Source: Chitinophaga pinensis
Lineage (GTDB): Bacteria; Pseudomonadota; Gammaproteobacteria; Burkholderiales; Burkholderiaceae_C
Length of the DNA: 64,000 nucleotides
Assembly: GCA_943326015.2 (NCBI GenBank)
Contig: CALPRQ020000009.1
Coordinates: 28,653 to 92,652, forward strand
Reading direction: 5' to 3'
A program made the position numbers and the translations under genes. Below, piece by piece: positions 19,120 through 28,332 of the stretch. How positions within the stretch are numbered: the first letter of the stretch is position 1; every line of letters starts with the position of its first letter. The notes under the pieces are model-generated. The model saw nothing but the letters and a program-made list of their open reading frames with translations. It searched no databases and was not told the DNA's origin.

Positions 19120-20208
19120 TTATTGATATTCAAGCAACGGAACAGCCTTACTTCTCACAGACCGAAGAGATGCGCGGATTTGATTGACACAGAAATTTAT
19201 ATGCTTATCCACATCAAATAATACAGAATTCACATCTGTATGCAAGTCTTTTTCACTCATTTTTCTGCCAAAGCCAAGTCCAAACACAACTATAAAAGGC
19301 GTTGCAACAGCCAGCAAAGGAATTTCCCACCACTTTAAATTCGCATTTTCTTTATAGAAATTACCCTTCAATAAATCAATATCAGACAATGACGGCAATG
19401 AATACCCCAGACGCCAAGAAAATTCGCCAAACATGCGAAAAGTCTCCTTCACTTCACAATCCACCACAGAAGACAAATCAGATGAAAGCTGCGCAAAACG
19501 CTTATCCAAATCTTCTCTCACATCGCTTTCATAAAATCCTGCCATACCAACCCTACCAATATAAGACCTTGAATCCAGCAGCCAAGCATCGCGCATATCA
19601 CGCATGAGTTTTTCAGAACGCAGCGGCAACCTTAAGATCATGGAATCAAAGAAATCCGAGTACGCTTTCCGCTCGATATCTTCTTTCCCAAAAGGCTCGG
19701 ATACACCTGACCTCGTAACCTTACGCTCACTACAAACAGGAATAATATAAATATCACCAAAGACATCCCTAATTGACATTTTTAGTTGGAATTCTTCATT
19801 TTCGGAAATGTAATCGGACTTTGTCAAAACAACCGAGACATTGTAATTATTTTCGATGAATTTTTTAATGATTCTTTCATCACAATGCTGAAACCTCGCT
19901 CCCCCAGCCTGAATGCAGTAAAAAACGGAATGAAACCATTTATCGGCCGACTCAGAAACATCCCGCCGCTTCAACTCTTGGTTCAACTCAGCCATCCATT
20001 CCTCATGCCGATCAACCTCCAAACCCCACGAATCGAAAATCGTGACAGGAAGGCCATTGATCTCCATCTCCAATGGATGAAACCCATTCTGCGTGACTGG
20101 ACGACCGACGCCTGACTTAACTACGTCACCGCCATAAAGGTAATTTATGAGAGAACTTTTCCCAACCCCAGTCTGCCCAACAACGGCCACATTATAACTA
20201 ATAGTCAT
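19120..20208 (-). CDS. small Era/IRG-like GTPase with C-terminal hydrophobic segment
   Basis: This 362-residue P-loop GTPase has G1 GQTGVGKSS (11-19), G3 DSWG (59-62) and a canonical G4 LTKSD (128-132). After the GTPase domain comes a helical region and a hydrophobic stretch (about 293-314, WEIPLLAVATPFIVVFGLGFG) that could insert in membrane. The DNA is visibly AT-rich: 27 of 60 bases are G/C at 19381-19440. It is the last gene of the island operon, 35 bases after the 500-residue dynamin-like gene. It differs from ribosome-binding Era in lacking a KH domain. A role in membrane surveillance or remodelling is inference. Confidence 0.8.
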   Translation of the reverse strand: MTISYNVAVVGQTGVGKSSLINYLYGGDVVKSGVGRPVTQNGFHPLEMEINGLPVTIFDSWGLEVDRHEEWMAELNQELKRRDVSESADKWFHSVFYCIQAGGARFQHCDERIIKKFIENNYNVSVVLTKSDYISENEEFQLKMSIRDVFGDIYIIPVCSERKVTRSGVSEPFGKEDIERKAYSDFFDSMILRLPLRSEKLMRDMRDAWLLDSRSYIGRVGMAGFYESDVREDLDKRFAQLSSDLSSVVDCEVKETFRMFGEFSWRLGYSLPSLSDIDLLKGNFYKENANLKWWEIPLLAVATPFIVVFGLGFGRKMSEKDLHTDVNSVLFDVDKHINFCVNQIRASLRSVRSKAVPLLEYQ

Positions 20209-20243
20209 TCAAAACTCCTCAAAAAAATTTCCGTCAATTAAAA

Positions 20244-21746
20244 TCAAACATCTGCATGCTGCGCGTAATAGTCCTCGTAGCGGGACTGCAACAGGGAAAG
20301 CGTGAGCAGCGTCGCGACAAGCTTTTCCGCCGCCGGCTCATCGTTCAGATCCTGCGCCGTATGCACCAGACAACCGAAGCTGCCATCGAGCGATGACAGA
20401 GCACGCGCATGAGGTCGGTCGAGCTGCGACAGCAGGTAACCCTGCAAGTCCTCGACATCGGGCGTCAAGCGATCAATCGCCTCGCGGGTCGAATCAAAGA
20501 ACGCCTGCACCGGCTCCAAGGTGCGCTCCAACTGACGCTGCCAGTAGCTGCTCCACCAGTCTGACAAGGGATGCGGCTCGGGCAGCGCAGGCACGGACCA
20601 TTGGCTCAACTCGGTCGGATCACAGCCCAGCTGTTTGAACCAGGCAATCGCCACCTTCTTGCGCAGGGCGGCATTGTCAAGGCCGACCAGCCTATACATA
20701 TTCATGCCCGCAATGAATTCATCGCCTTGGCGTGCTTGCTGCAACAGCCGCTTGGCGCGATCAAGCAGTTGCGCGGTTTCGCGCAAACTCGGGCGCAGAT
20801 CCCAATCGTCGGGCCAACGACGCAAGGCAGCCACCCAGGGATGGCCGACCGGCTGTACGGGCTGCTTCAGCGGTTCGAGCAAATTGAGCCAGAACCTGTC
20901 CCGAAACTGCTGCAAAGCCTGTGCCGACATGGCATTGAAATCAACCGAAAAGATTTCCAGACTGAGTTCATCCTCATCGCGCCCGAGCTCGGCCCAGAGT
21001 CTATGCACCAAATCGCGCGCCCGCTTCTCCATGCGCGGGGCATCGGCACTTGGACAACGGGTGATGACCAGCAAGAGTTGGATTTGATCAACAAAGTTGG
21101 CGTCGGCCACCGCCGACATGAAGTCGCGCAAATGTTCGGCATTGACCACGCCGTCGAGCCGCCCGGCTTGGCTGACATACACCAGAGCGAGGTTGTCGTA
21201 ACCCGTCATCAAGGCCGACGCTTCCTGCTCCGCCAGCTCATCGTCGCCAGAACTCCAGCCGGGCGTATCGATCAGGAACAGGCGCTTCGGGGTTTTCTCC
21301 TCGCCGCCGTAACCGTCGCCTTCGTGCAGGATCAGACGCGGTTCGCTGACGGCCAGGCGCAGGCGGTAACGCATCGGATCAAGATCGGCCAAATTCTGCC
21401 GGTCGGGGAATTCATCGAGCGGCCTGACCAAGCGGGCCGGGTGGTAGTCCTGCGCGCGCTCGACCAGCGACAGCGCGGGCGCATCGCCATAGGTGATTTC
21501 GAGCTGCAAGCGGGTCTGGGGTTCGAGCGAGCTGATCGGCATCAGCGGCTCGGGTATCAGCTGGCCGAACAACTCGCTGAGCAAGCGGGTCTTGCCGGCG
21601 GAGAACTCGCCGACCACGCGCGCGGTCAGGAAACCATCGGTCAGCTGTGTGTCAATCTGCATGCCCTCGTCGAATGCTTTCAAACACCGCTGCACAGCAT
21701 CGGTACGAGGAAAATCTGATTTCTTGGAGGAGGAAGATGATTTCAC
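20244..21746 (-). CDS. dynamin-like GTPase (500 aa)
   Basis: This 500-residue protein has G1 GEFSAGKTR (46-54), the switch-I-like PISSLEPQTR (70-79), G3 DTPG (160-163) and a G4-like TRCPSAD (229-235). The GEFSxGK P-loop is typical of bacterial dynamin-like proteins; the remainder is helical, without clear coiled coil or membrane segment. The start is GTG at 21746 with a weak ribosome site, followed by a run of Ser codons; an ATG at residue 29 is an alternative. It follows the all-alpha gene by 18 bases. The GTPase assignment is firm; the dynamin-fold stalk is inferred. Confidence 0.75.
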   Translation of the reverse strand: MKSSSSSKKSDFPRTDAVQRCLKAFDEGMQIDTQLTDGFLTARVVGEFSAGKTRLLSELFGQLIPEPLMPISSLEPQTRLQLEITYGDAPALSLVERAQDYHPARLVRPLDEFPDRQNLADLDPMRYRLRLAVSEPRLILHEGDGYGGEEKTPKRLFLIDTPGWSSGDDELAEQEASALMTGYDNLALVYVSQAGRLDGVVNAEHLRDFMSAVADANFVDQIQLLLVITRCPSADAPRMEKRARDLVHRLWAELGRDEDELSLEIFSVDFNAMSAQALQQFRDRFWLNLLEPLKQPVQPVGHPWVAALRRWPDDWDLRPSLRETAQLLDRAKRLLQQARQGDEFIAGMNMYRLVGLDNAALRKKVAIAWFKQLGCDPTELSQWSVPALPEPHPLSDWWSSYWQRQLERTLEPVQAFFDSTREAIDRLTPDVEDLQGYLLSQLDRPHARALSSLDGSFGCLVHTAQDLNDEPAAEKLVATLLTLSLLQSRYEDYYAQHADV

Positions 21747-21764
21747 GATGATTGGACAAAAAAT

Positions 21765-22499
21765 TTAACGCGACAGACTTTCCAGCAACTGTCGAGCATT
21801 CCAGACGATGCGCTCGGCCGCGCCCTGCCATCCGTATGAATTCAGTAATTCCAGCTCCCTCACATCAAGGCAGATGGTCAAGAATTCGAGAAATCGAGAC
21901 TGAAGCAACGCTGAATCAAACTCGCCCTGACGCCATTCGTCACCCGCCTGCACCAAGGCAATCAACGTCGAGAGACCCGGTCGGCATTGCTGATATGCCG
22001 GGCCGTCGCCTGACAGCAGCAAGGGGATGAGCAACAGATGGTGATTCTTCGTCCCCCAGCAATCGGGGTTGCGCTGCTGGTCGTCGCTCTGCACCGCAGC
22101 GACGGTTTCATTGATCAACTGCACCGCCGCATCGGCAATGTCGGTTGGCACCAGCGATCCGATCCGCTGTACGGCCTGCCAAAACAAGGGTTGCGCGCGC
22201 AGCAAATTCTGACGATGGACCGGAGCCGCTTCGTCGATGGCGTCGTCGAGCACACGCGCATAGAGATGAATGCGCGCGCAGTCGATCAGCAGCATGCGTT
22301 CCCGGTCGCTGATTCCGGCGTGCAACCAGGGTTCCGCCAGCAACGCAATGAAGGCTGGCGCATGCTCGGCCACTGCGTCCAGCCGCTGAACAGCGCCAGC
22401 GGCGGCCTCGCTGCCATCGGACAGGTGAATGCGCTCGATGTCGGAACGCAACTGCTGGCCGAGAGCGAGGATCAGCTCATCAATTGAAGTGGGCTGCAT
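21765..22499 (-). CDS. all-alpha protein with isoprenoid-synthase-like Asp motifs
   Basis: This 244-residue protein reads as nearly all helix. Two acidic motifs stand out: RIHLYARVLDDAIDE, with DDxxD at residues 85-89, and LIALVQAGDEWRQGEF near 179-194. The pair, about 100 residues apart, resembles the metal-binding Asp motifs of class I isoprenoid synthases (polyprenyl/squalene-phytoene type), with KNHHLLLIPLLLSGD between them. It is short for a real synthase and could be an inactive or regulatory relative. ATG at 22499 is used; a TTG lies immediately upstream. It is in the middle of the island operon. Confidence 0.55.
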   Translation of the reverse strand: MQPTSIDELILALGQQLRSDIERIHLSDGSEAAAGAVQRLDAVAEHAPAFIALLAEPWLHAGISDRERMLLIDCARIHLYARVLDDAIDEAAPVHRQNLLRAQPLFWQAVQRIGSLVPTDIADAAVQLINETVAAVQSDDQQRNPDCWGTKNHHLLLIPLLLSGDGPAYQQCRPGLSTLIALVQAGDEWRQGEFDSALLQSRFLEFLTICLDVRELELLNSYGWQGAAERIVWNARQLLESLSR

Positions 22500-22540
22500 C
22501 AAAAAACAAGTAAATAGCTTCAGTTTTTATGGAATGTCGG

Positions 22541-23071
22541 CTACAAATATCTTTTGCAATCATAGCAATATCGTGGTTTTCTACCAGCATCAGAAAACAT
22601 CAAATTTGTTGATCCGCAATTCACACATACACGCCGACTTTTATTGCTAACATCACGAAAAACTCGCCTTACTGAATCATCGGTCTTCGGCGATTGCTCC
22701 GGCGACGCCTTGCTTCGACTCTGCATCAATTCATTCTGAGTGGCAACGAGGCGGCGATTGAGATCATCGCAACGCTTCTGGCTTTGCGACAATTCATTCT
22801 GGGTCCCGACCAAACGCCGATCGAGTTCCGCGCATCGCTGCCGACTCCACTCCAGATCATTTTTCGCGCTGGTTAGAAAAATATTAGGTTCATTAGAACG
22901 CCGCTTGCCCTGTGCCAGCTCGTCCACAGCGCTGGCTAGGCGGCTTTCGAGTTCATCACAATGCGCCTGGATTCGCACCGACGACTCGGCCAGCAAATCG
23001 AGGTAGCGGAAAATGACCGAAGTTTGGCTCGATGAATTCATGAAGTCGTCGATTCTGGAATTATCACTCAT
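22541..23071 (-). CDS. coiled-coil protein with C-terminal zinc ribbon
   Basis: This 176-residue protein has a YLDLLAES segment (23-30), a long coiled coil containing two near-identical 21-residue repeats (79-99 and 100-120, RCxxLxRRLVxTQNEL), and a C-terminal Cys4 motif at C149, C152, C169 and C172 (CxxC-x16-CxxC), a zinc ribbon. ATG at 23071 has AGGGGG 9 bases before it; GTG at 23080 would overlap the upstream stop and is an alternative. The coiled-coil part resembles that of the LOTUS protein just upstream. A nucleic-acid or protein adaptor role is inferred. Confidence 0.7.
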   Translation of the reverse strand: MSDNSRIDDFMNSSSQTSVIFRYLDLLAESSVRIQAHCDELESRLASAVDELAQGKRRSNEPNIFLTSAKNDLEWSRQRCAELDRRLVGTQNELSQSQKRCDDLNRRLVATQNELMQSRSKASPEQSPKTDDSVRRVFRDVSNKSRRVCVNCGSTNLMFSDAGRKPRYCYDCKRYL

Positions 23072-23076
23072 CAATT

Positions 23077-23730
23077 TCACCCCCTCAAAAATCCTGCTTT
23101 CCTCAAGAGGGAATTTATTTCACGAAGATCTTTATTCATCCGGACTTCGTTTTCCCGACTTTGCTCCAACTCTCTCTGGATATCGCTCAGGCTGCGGTTG
23201 ACGACCCGCTTGTATGCGGCATCGAGCTCACGCAGTTCCTGGTGCATCCGGGTCTCGTTCGCCCGGCTGCGGGCAAGCTCGTCATGGACGCTCAGCAAAC
23301 GGCGATCAATCTCGTCGAAACGCCGCTGCGTCAGCGCCCATGATTCGGCCAGGCTGTCGAGGTAGCACTCAACCAGCGCCCCATCGACTAGGCTCGGATC
23401 GATGGAACTCGGCACCGCCTCGCGGACCGGTCGAACTGAAGCCGATTTATGTTTCCTTTGCGGTCGCTGGCCACTCAGAAGCGAAACGTAGTAGCGGGGC
23501 AAATCGGCTTGCTGATCCTTGGTGATATGAAGCCAGTCATAAAACTCGCCTCGCAGCAGATGCAGCAACCGTTCATGCCCATAAGCCTGATGCGAGAACC
23601 CGGGTTCGAGTTCGCGCAGCAACTTGCCGAAGGAGGCAAGGTCTATCGGCGGCTCAATGCCCTGCCTGAGCGCAAGATCGAACGCCGCGTGGATCAGATC
23701 GAGCAGGAAGGTTTTTTGCTGTGGGGTCAT
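23077..23730 (-). CDS. LOTUS/OST-HTH-like domain protein with coiled coil
   Basis: This 217-residue protein starts with a winged-helix-like domain (about 5-70): IDLASFGKLLRELEPGF, then YGHERLLHLL and FYDWLHI. The PGF...YG...L..LL pattern is characteristic of LOTUS/OST-HTH domains, which bind RNA or partner proteins and are often fused to NYN-type RNases. A linker and a coiled coil follow (123-210), containing YLDSLAES and DExxRRLLSVHDELARSR, which parallels the zinc-ribbon protein downstream. It is 3 bases after the 748-residue dynamin gene. A NYN RNase gene lies in the same island. Confidence 0.65.
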   Translation of the reverse strand: MTPQQKTFLLDLIHAAFDLALRQGIEPPIDLASFGKLLRELEPGFSHQAYGHERLLHLLRGEFYDWLHITKDQQADLPRYYVSLLSGQRPQRKHKSASVRPVREAVPSSIDPSLVDGALVECYLDSLAESWALTQRRFDEIDRRLLSVHDELARSRANETRMHQELRELDAAYKRVVNRSLSDIQRELEQSRENEVRMNKDLREINSLLRKAGFLRG

Positions 23731-23733
23731 GAT

Positions 23734-25980
23734 TCAGCCCAGCGTCGCCAGGGTGCGCTCGATGGCCGTGGCGTCATCGCGCAGTTGAGTCAGCAGTGCG
23801 CGCTTGTCGACCGAACTAGCCTGCGCTTGCGTGTCGAGCCGGCCTATGTCTTGCAGCCGCTCGTCGATCAGCGCGGCGACGCGGTCCTCCCAATGGCTCT
23901 TGATGCGAGCATGGAGCAGCTCGGTCATCGCGGCGCTCTGGCGGTCGAAGCCGCGCAGCCATTGCGAAACCGCGCGCTCGGCGTTGTGCCTGATCTGCTG
24001 CTGCCGTTCCTGCTGCAACTGCTTCTGCACGTCCCGCTGTTTCTGCTCGGCCTGGGCCTTCAGACGCACGAGCTCGCCTTGCAAGCGTGCCTGCTCCTTG
24101 CGGTTCTGCTCCAAGGCCCAGCCAGTCAGCTGCCGCTCGTTGGCGATGTCCTCGTTACGCGCCAACGCGCGGCGCAGCGCTTGGCTCTGGTTTTCCAGAT
24201 CGGAAAGCCCGGCATTGCGCGCGGCCACGGCCTCGGGATCGACGACCTCGACATCGACCGGACCGCCCAACATCGAACCGAAGCGCTCGCCCCAGTAGCC
24301 GAGGGAGAACATTTCCAGCGCGCCAATTTTATTCACCAAGTTGGGAGGCAAACCTGACGATTTGGCTATCGGCAGACCCTGCATGACTTTCATGCTGTGA
24401 CTGACCGCATTGCCCACCTTGGCGGCATTGACGGCAATATTGGCCATCTTGGCGCCTTTACCGACGATGGAGGCGACCTTGGCTCCTGCCGTGGCCGGAT
24501 TGAAGAACATCAAACCGATGTCGGCCACCTCGCCCAGCATGCGACCCAGCATTGCGCCGTTGCCATCCTTGACGCGCTGCAGGACGGTCGGCAAGGGCTG
24601 CACAGCAATCACGTTTTTTTGCTGCGTCAGTGCGCGCAACGCCTGTTCGCTCTCGCTCATGTCAGCCACGTTCATAGTGGCGAGCTTTTGCTCGGTCGCG
24701 ACGAACTGCGCCTGCTGCTCGGCGAGCTGCTGTTCCAACTGGGTCAATTTGCCGACATCGACAAAGTCATCGACGCTGACGGTCTCGGGCGTGGGTAAAC
24801 GCAAATTGAATTCAGCCACCTCGGCTTGGGGCAGTTGCAGCATGCCGTGGTCAGCGGACAGGGCACTCAAGGTCTGCGCCAGTCGGGCAGTGGCGGTGCG
24901 CAGCAATTCGGCGCCCTGCTGGCCGAAGGCGTTCCAAGCCGATTCATCAGCCAATTCATCGGCGCTCTGATCCAACTGCGCCTTGAGCTGGCGGCGCTCG
25001 GCCTGCACCGAGACGGCGGCCTGCTGCTCGATGCGCTGGCGCTCCTGCTGCTGCTCCGCTTGCTGAACGGACTTGAATTCGGCCAGCTTGTGCTTGCGCT
25101 GCAACAGCTCCTGGTGCAGCGCTTGCGCCTGGGCTTCGGAATCAACCTGGCAGCTGCGCTGCTGCTCGGCATTCTGACCCAGTGCGTTTTGCAAGATGGG
25201 CTTGAGCTCGGCCTGGAAGCGGCGCAGGCGTATGTCATCCAGATCGGCCCGGGCGCGCTGCACGAAGTCGATGATCTCGTCACGGCCCAGCCCGTCGCGG
25301 TGACAGGGTGCCAGCCGCGCGCGCAGCCCGCTGCCCTGCTCGATCTGGGCCGCCCACTGCTCCAGCGAGGGCATCTTCTCGCCCCGCGCGACCGAGGCTT
25401 CGACCTCATCCCAGCGCGCGACCATGAACTTGACCCGCTTGCCGGCCTGCTGGATCAGCGCAAGCGTCTCGACATCAGCCTTGGAAGGCCCGCTCGGCGC
25501 CAGCAAGTAAAGCACGACATCGGCCTGGCGTACCTGAGCCAGCGTGTACTCACGGTGCGTCTGCGACACGCTGCCCAGACCGGGCAGGTCGATGATGGAC
25601 ACGCCTTCGAGCCAGGGCAAGGGCAGCGCCAGTGTCGCGCAGGCCGCGCCTTCGGGGGCCTGGGTCGTGGCGGCGGCAAAACCGGCTTCATCCAGCGGCA
25701 GGCTGCTGCCGTCGTGGCCAACGAGCTGCATCTCGCGCTCGGCGCCGTATTCGATGAAGGTCGGCAGCGCAGTCGTCTCCTCCATCGCGGTCTGCAACAG
25801 GGGTTCTTGCAGCAGCATGTTGAGCAGACTGCTCTTGCCGACCGAAAAGCCGCCGATCAGGATCAGGCGCAAAGGTCGATCCGTCTGCAGCGTCTCGGCC
25901 GCCAGCGCGGCGACCGGCTCTTGCCAGGCGGTCGGCAGCACGGACTGGACTTCGGCGAGGAAGGCATGGGCTTGGGTCAT
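23734..25980 (-). CDS. dynamin-like GTPase (748 aa)
   Basis: This 748-residue protein has G1 GGFSVGKSS (43-51), a Thr-containing switch I (EETTALPTFIEYG), G3 DLPG (131-134) and an atypical G4 ARWDE (188-192). Long Gln/Glu-rich coiled coils (about 275-345 and 595-660) flank a Gly/Ala-rich segment near 480-535 (MLGEVADIGLMFFNPATAGA) that could be a membrane-interacting tip. This layout fits bacterial dynamin-like proteins, which tubulate or fuse membranes on GTP hydrolysis. It is 10 bases after the 781-residue paralogue; the two probably act as a pair. Confidence 0.8.
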   Translation of the reverse strand: MTQAHAFLAEVQSVLPTAWQEPVAALAAETLQTDRPLRLILIGGFSVGKSSLLNMLLQEPLLQTAMEETTALPTFIEYGAEREMQLVGHDGSSLPLDEAGFAAATTQAPEGAACATLALPLPWLEGVSIIDLPGLGSVSQTHREYTLAQVRQADVVLYLLAPSGPSKADVETLALIQQAGKRVKFMVARWDEVEASVARGEKMPSLEQWAAQIEQGSGLRARLAPCHRDGLGRDEIIDFVQRARADLDDIRLRRFQAELKPILQNALGQNAEQQRSCQVDSEAQAQALHQELLQRKHKLAEFKSVQQAEQQQERQRIEQQAAVSVQAERRQLKAQLDQSADELADESAWNAFGQQGAELLRTATARLAQTLSALSADHGMLQLPQAEVAEFNLRLPTPETVSVDDFVDVGKLTQLEQQLAEQQAQFVATEQKLATMNVADMSESEQALRALTQQKNVIAVQPLPTVLQRVKDGNGAMLGRMLGEVADIGLMFFNPATAGAKVASIVGKGAKMANIAVNAAKVGNAVSHSMKVMQGLPIAKSSGLPPNLVNKIGALEMFSLGYWGERFGSMLGGPVDVEVVDPEAVAARNAGLSDLENQSQALRRALARNEDIANERQLTGWALEQNRKEQARLQGELVRLKAQAEQKQRDVQKQLQQERQQQIRHNAERAVSQWLRGFDRQSAAMTELLHARIKSHWEDRVAALIDERLQDIGRLDTQAQASSVDKRALLTQLRDDATAIERTLATLG

Positions 25981-25990
25981 GGGGCGGCTT

Positions 25991-28300
25991 TCAGGAATTC
26001 AGAGCGTTCTGGGTCAGCGCCAGCAGGTCGGCGACATCCTTGCCAGCCTGCTGGAGACGGGCACGGCGCTGCGCGATCTCGGCCTCGCCTTGGACCAGCA
26101 GCTGCTGCAGTTCCTCGCGCTTGGCGCGCTTGGCGTTGAGCGGTTCGAGGTATTGCTCCTCGACGCAGGCTTGCAGCGCCCGCAACTGGTCCGCGAACAC
26201 CTTTTCGATCGCACCCGATACATGGCCTTCGAGGTAGCGGATGCGCTGGTCGAGCTGGCCGGCGGTATTCCTGATCAGGCGCTTGGTGATTTCCTGCGCC
26301 ATCTCGCCCTCGACCGCCTTGGCCTGCTGCTCGGCTTGCCTCTTCCTGCGCTCGGCATCGGCGACCTCGCGCTCGTACTTCTTCTGTGCCTTTTCCTGCG
26401 ACATGCGGATGCCTTCCTTGCGCTCCTCTGCGGCGGCGATTTCGGCCAAGCGCGCTTCCTTCTGGTCGATCAGTCTCTTCAACTCGTCGCGCTCGGACTT
26501 CCAGATCTTGACATTGCTGTCGTCGATATAAGCTTCACTTTGGTAGGTGTCATCGCTCCACATTCCACCCTCCTTGACTCTCTTGGGACGGGAGAGTGTC
26601 TGGGCTGCGGGCTGAGCACCCAGTTGTTCGACCATACGCTCGGCGCGCAGCACCGCCTGACGCGCCATTTCAAGCTGCGCCGGATTGGCGGCGCATTTGG
26701 ACTGCTCGGCTTCGAGCTCCTCGATTTGATCCTTGCGCGCGGCGATCTCCCGCTCCAGCGCCATCGCTTGTTGGTGATGCTGCTCAACCGCGCTGAAATC
26801 GGCCTTGAAGCTGATGTCGAGCGACGGTAACTCGACATCCATCTGGCCCAGTTCGCCCTTGATCTGGCCGGCGTGCTTTTCCATCTGCTTGCGGTAGTCC
26901 GCGCTCAAGGCTTCCAGCACCTTGGTCATGTGTTGCCGGTGCTTGCTCCAATCTTGGCCAACCTGCTGCGACACCGAACGGAACTGCTGGTGCAGATCGT
27001 CGGGCAGACCGATGTCCTTGACACGCCTGTCGATCTGGCGCTGCACATAGCGGACATCGACCTGGTTCTCGATGTCGGTCTTGAGATCGGCCAGCGGTGT
27101 GACCAGATCGCGCTTGACGGCTTCGACCAGGACGCGGGCATTGCGTTCATGCTCGGCGCGGGACTCGATGGCAACCATCTCGGACTCCTGCTTGAGCTGC
27201 TTGATGTCCTGATCGAAGGTGGTCAGGTCACGCGCGCGCTCCTCCAGCGTCTTGTCCACATCGAGCTGCTGCAACTCGTCATCAAGGCTGTCGGCGAGCT
27301 GGCGCTGGATATGCGAGAGTTCCTGCAGCGGCTTGCCGTAGATCTCCTCAATCGCCTCGCCATTCGACAGCATCTCGGCAATGCGGTACGACAGTACATC
27401 GATGCCCGACTGCGCCTGCTTGTCGGAGTCGCCGCTCATGGCCCAGCGGGCGCTGACTGGGATCAGGTGATCGGAATCGGTCAGCAGCGTGAGCTCTTCC
27501 TGATCCTGGATATACTTTTTGAAATTCTGCTTGACTCTGTCGAGCTTTTCCTGGGCGCGCTGTTCCACCGGCTTGCGAAGTTCGTGGTCGTCTTCCGGCG
27601 CCAGCACCCTGTCCCAGAAACCGATCACGGTGATGAACTTGCGGAAGTTGTTACGCAGCGTGTCGGTCATGAACTCCCACTCGGTCGCCACTCCGCCGAG
27701 CTGATCCGCAGTCTGCACCCAGAGCGCAATATGAGCCTCGGAGATCGCCTTGCGTGTGATCGCCTCGTGGTGCTCCATCACCGATTGCAAGCCGGGCGTA
27801 TCGACCAGCACCAAGCCTTTGGCCAGCAAAGGGTGGTCCATGAAAGCCTCGATGTAGTCGAGGGTCTTGCGCACGTCGGCGTTGCTCTCGTCGAGCTCGG
27901 TGCCCCACCGTACCAGTGCGGCGTCGTCGGTCCAGGGCACTTCCTGCGGCTGGCTGCCATCCTGGAAATGGATGCGGATAAAACGATCTTTACGTCCGGA
28001 TGGCAGCATCCGGACGAAGGTGTTGATCGCGGTGGTTGCCTCCAGCGCGGTCGGCAACAACTTGATGCCAAGCAGTGCATTGACCAGGCTGGACTTGCCG
28101 CGCGAGAACTCGCCTAGCACCACGAGCCGGATCGCATCGGAGTTCAGGGCGCTCAGTATTTTGTCGAAACGGGCGTACGCGGTCTTGAGCTCGACGCTGC
28201 CGAACTCGTCGAACAGCTGCTGCGTGCGGGCTAGAAAGTCCTTGGCGACCTGAATTTTTTTCTGACGGGTTTCGAGACTTTGATTGAGAATGTCAGTCAT
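25991..28300 (-). CDS. dynamin-like GTPase (about 770-781 aa)
   Basis: Counting from the longest start, G1 is GEFSRGKSS (75-83), switch I contains LEATTAINTF, G3 is DTPG (179-182) and the G4 position reads GFWDR (239-243), again with a Trp-Asp instead of N/TKxD. Extensive coiled coil follows (LEEEIAARKDQIEELEAE-like near 565-590, and basic helices near 650-700). The ATG at 28300 gives 769 residues but has no clear ribosome site; a TTG at 28336 forms a 4-base overlap with the WYL gene stop and would add 12 residues. It is the second gene of the island operon. Confidence 0.8.
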   Translation of the reverse strand: MTDILNQSLETRQKKIQVAKDFLARTQQLFDEFGSVELKTAYARFDKILSALNSDAIRLVVLGEFSRGKSSLVNALLGIKLLPTALEATTAINTFVRMLPSGRKDRFIRIHFQDGSQPQEVPWTDDAALVRWGTELDESNADVRKTLDYIEAFMDHPLLAKGLVLVDTPGLQSVMEHHEAITRKAISEAHIALWVQTADQLGGVATEWEFMTDTLRNNFRKFITVIGFWDRVLAPEDDHELRKPVEQRAQEKLDRVKQNFKKYIQDQEELTLLTDSDHLIPVSARWAMSGDSDKQAQSGIDVLSYRIAEMLSNGEAIEEIYGKPLQELSHIQRQLADSLDDELQQLDVDKTLEERARDLTTFDQDIKQLKQESEMVAIESRAEHERNARVLVEAVKRDLVTPLADLKTDIENQVDVRYVQRQIDRRVKDIGLPDDLHQQFRSVSQQVGQDWSKHRQHMTKVLEALSADYRKQMEKHAGQIKGELGQMDVELPSLDISFKADFSAVEQHHQQAMALEREIAARKDQIEELEAEQSKCAANPAQLEMARQAVLRAERMVEQLGAQPAAQTLSRPKRVKEGGMWSDDTYQSEAYIDDSNVKIWKSERDELKRLIDQKEARLAEIAAAEERKEGIRMSQEKAQKKYEREVADAERRKRQAEQQAKAVEGEMAQEITKRLIRNTAGQLDQRIRYLEGHVSGAIEKVFADQLRALQACVEEQYLEPLNAKRAKREELQQLLVQGEAEIAQRRARLQQAGKDVADLLALTQNALNS

Positions 28301-28332
28301 TTTTATATTGATATCAGTTATTAACAGGGAAT

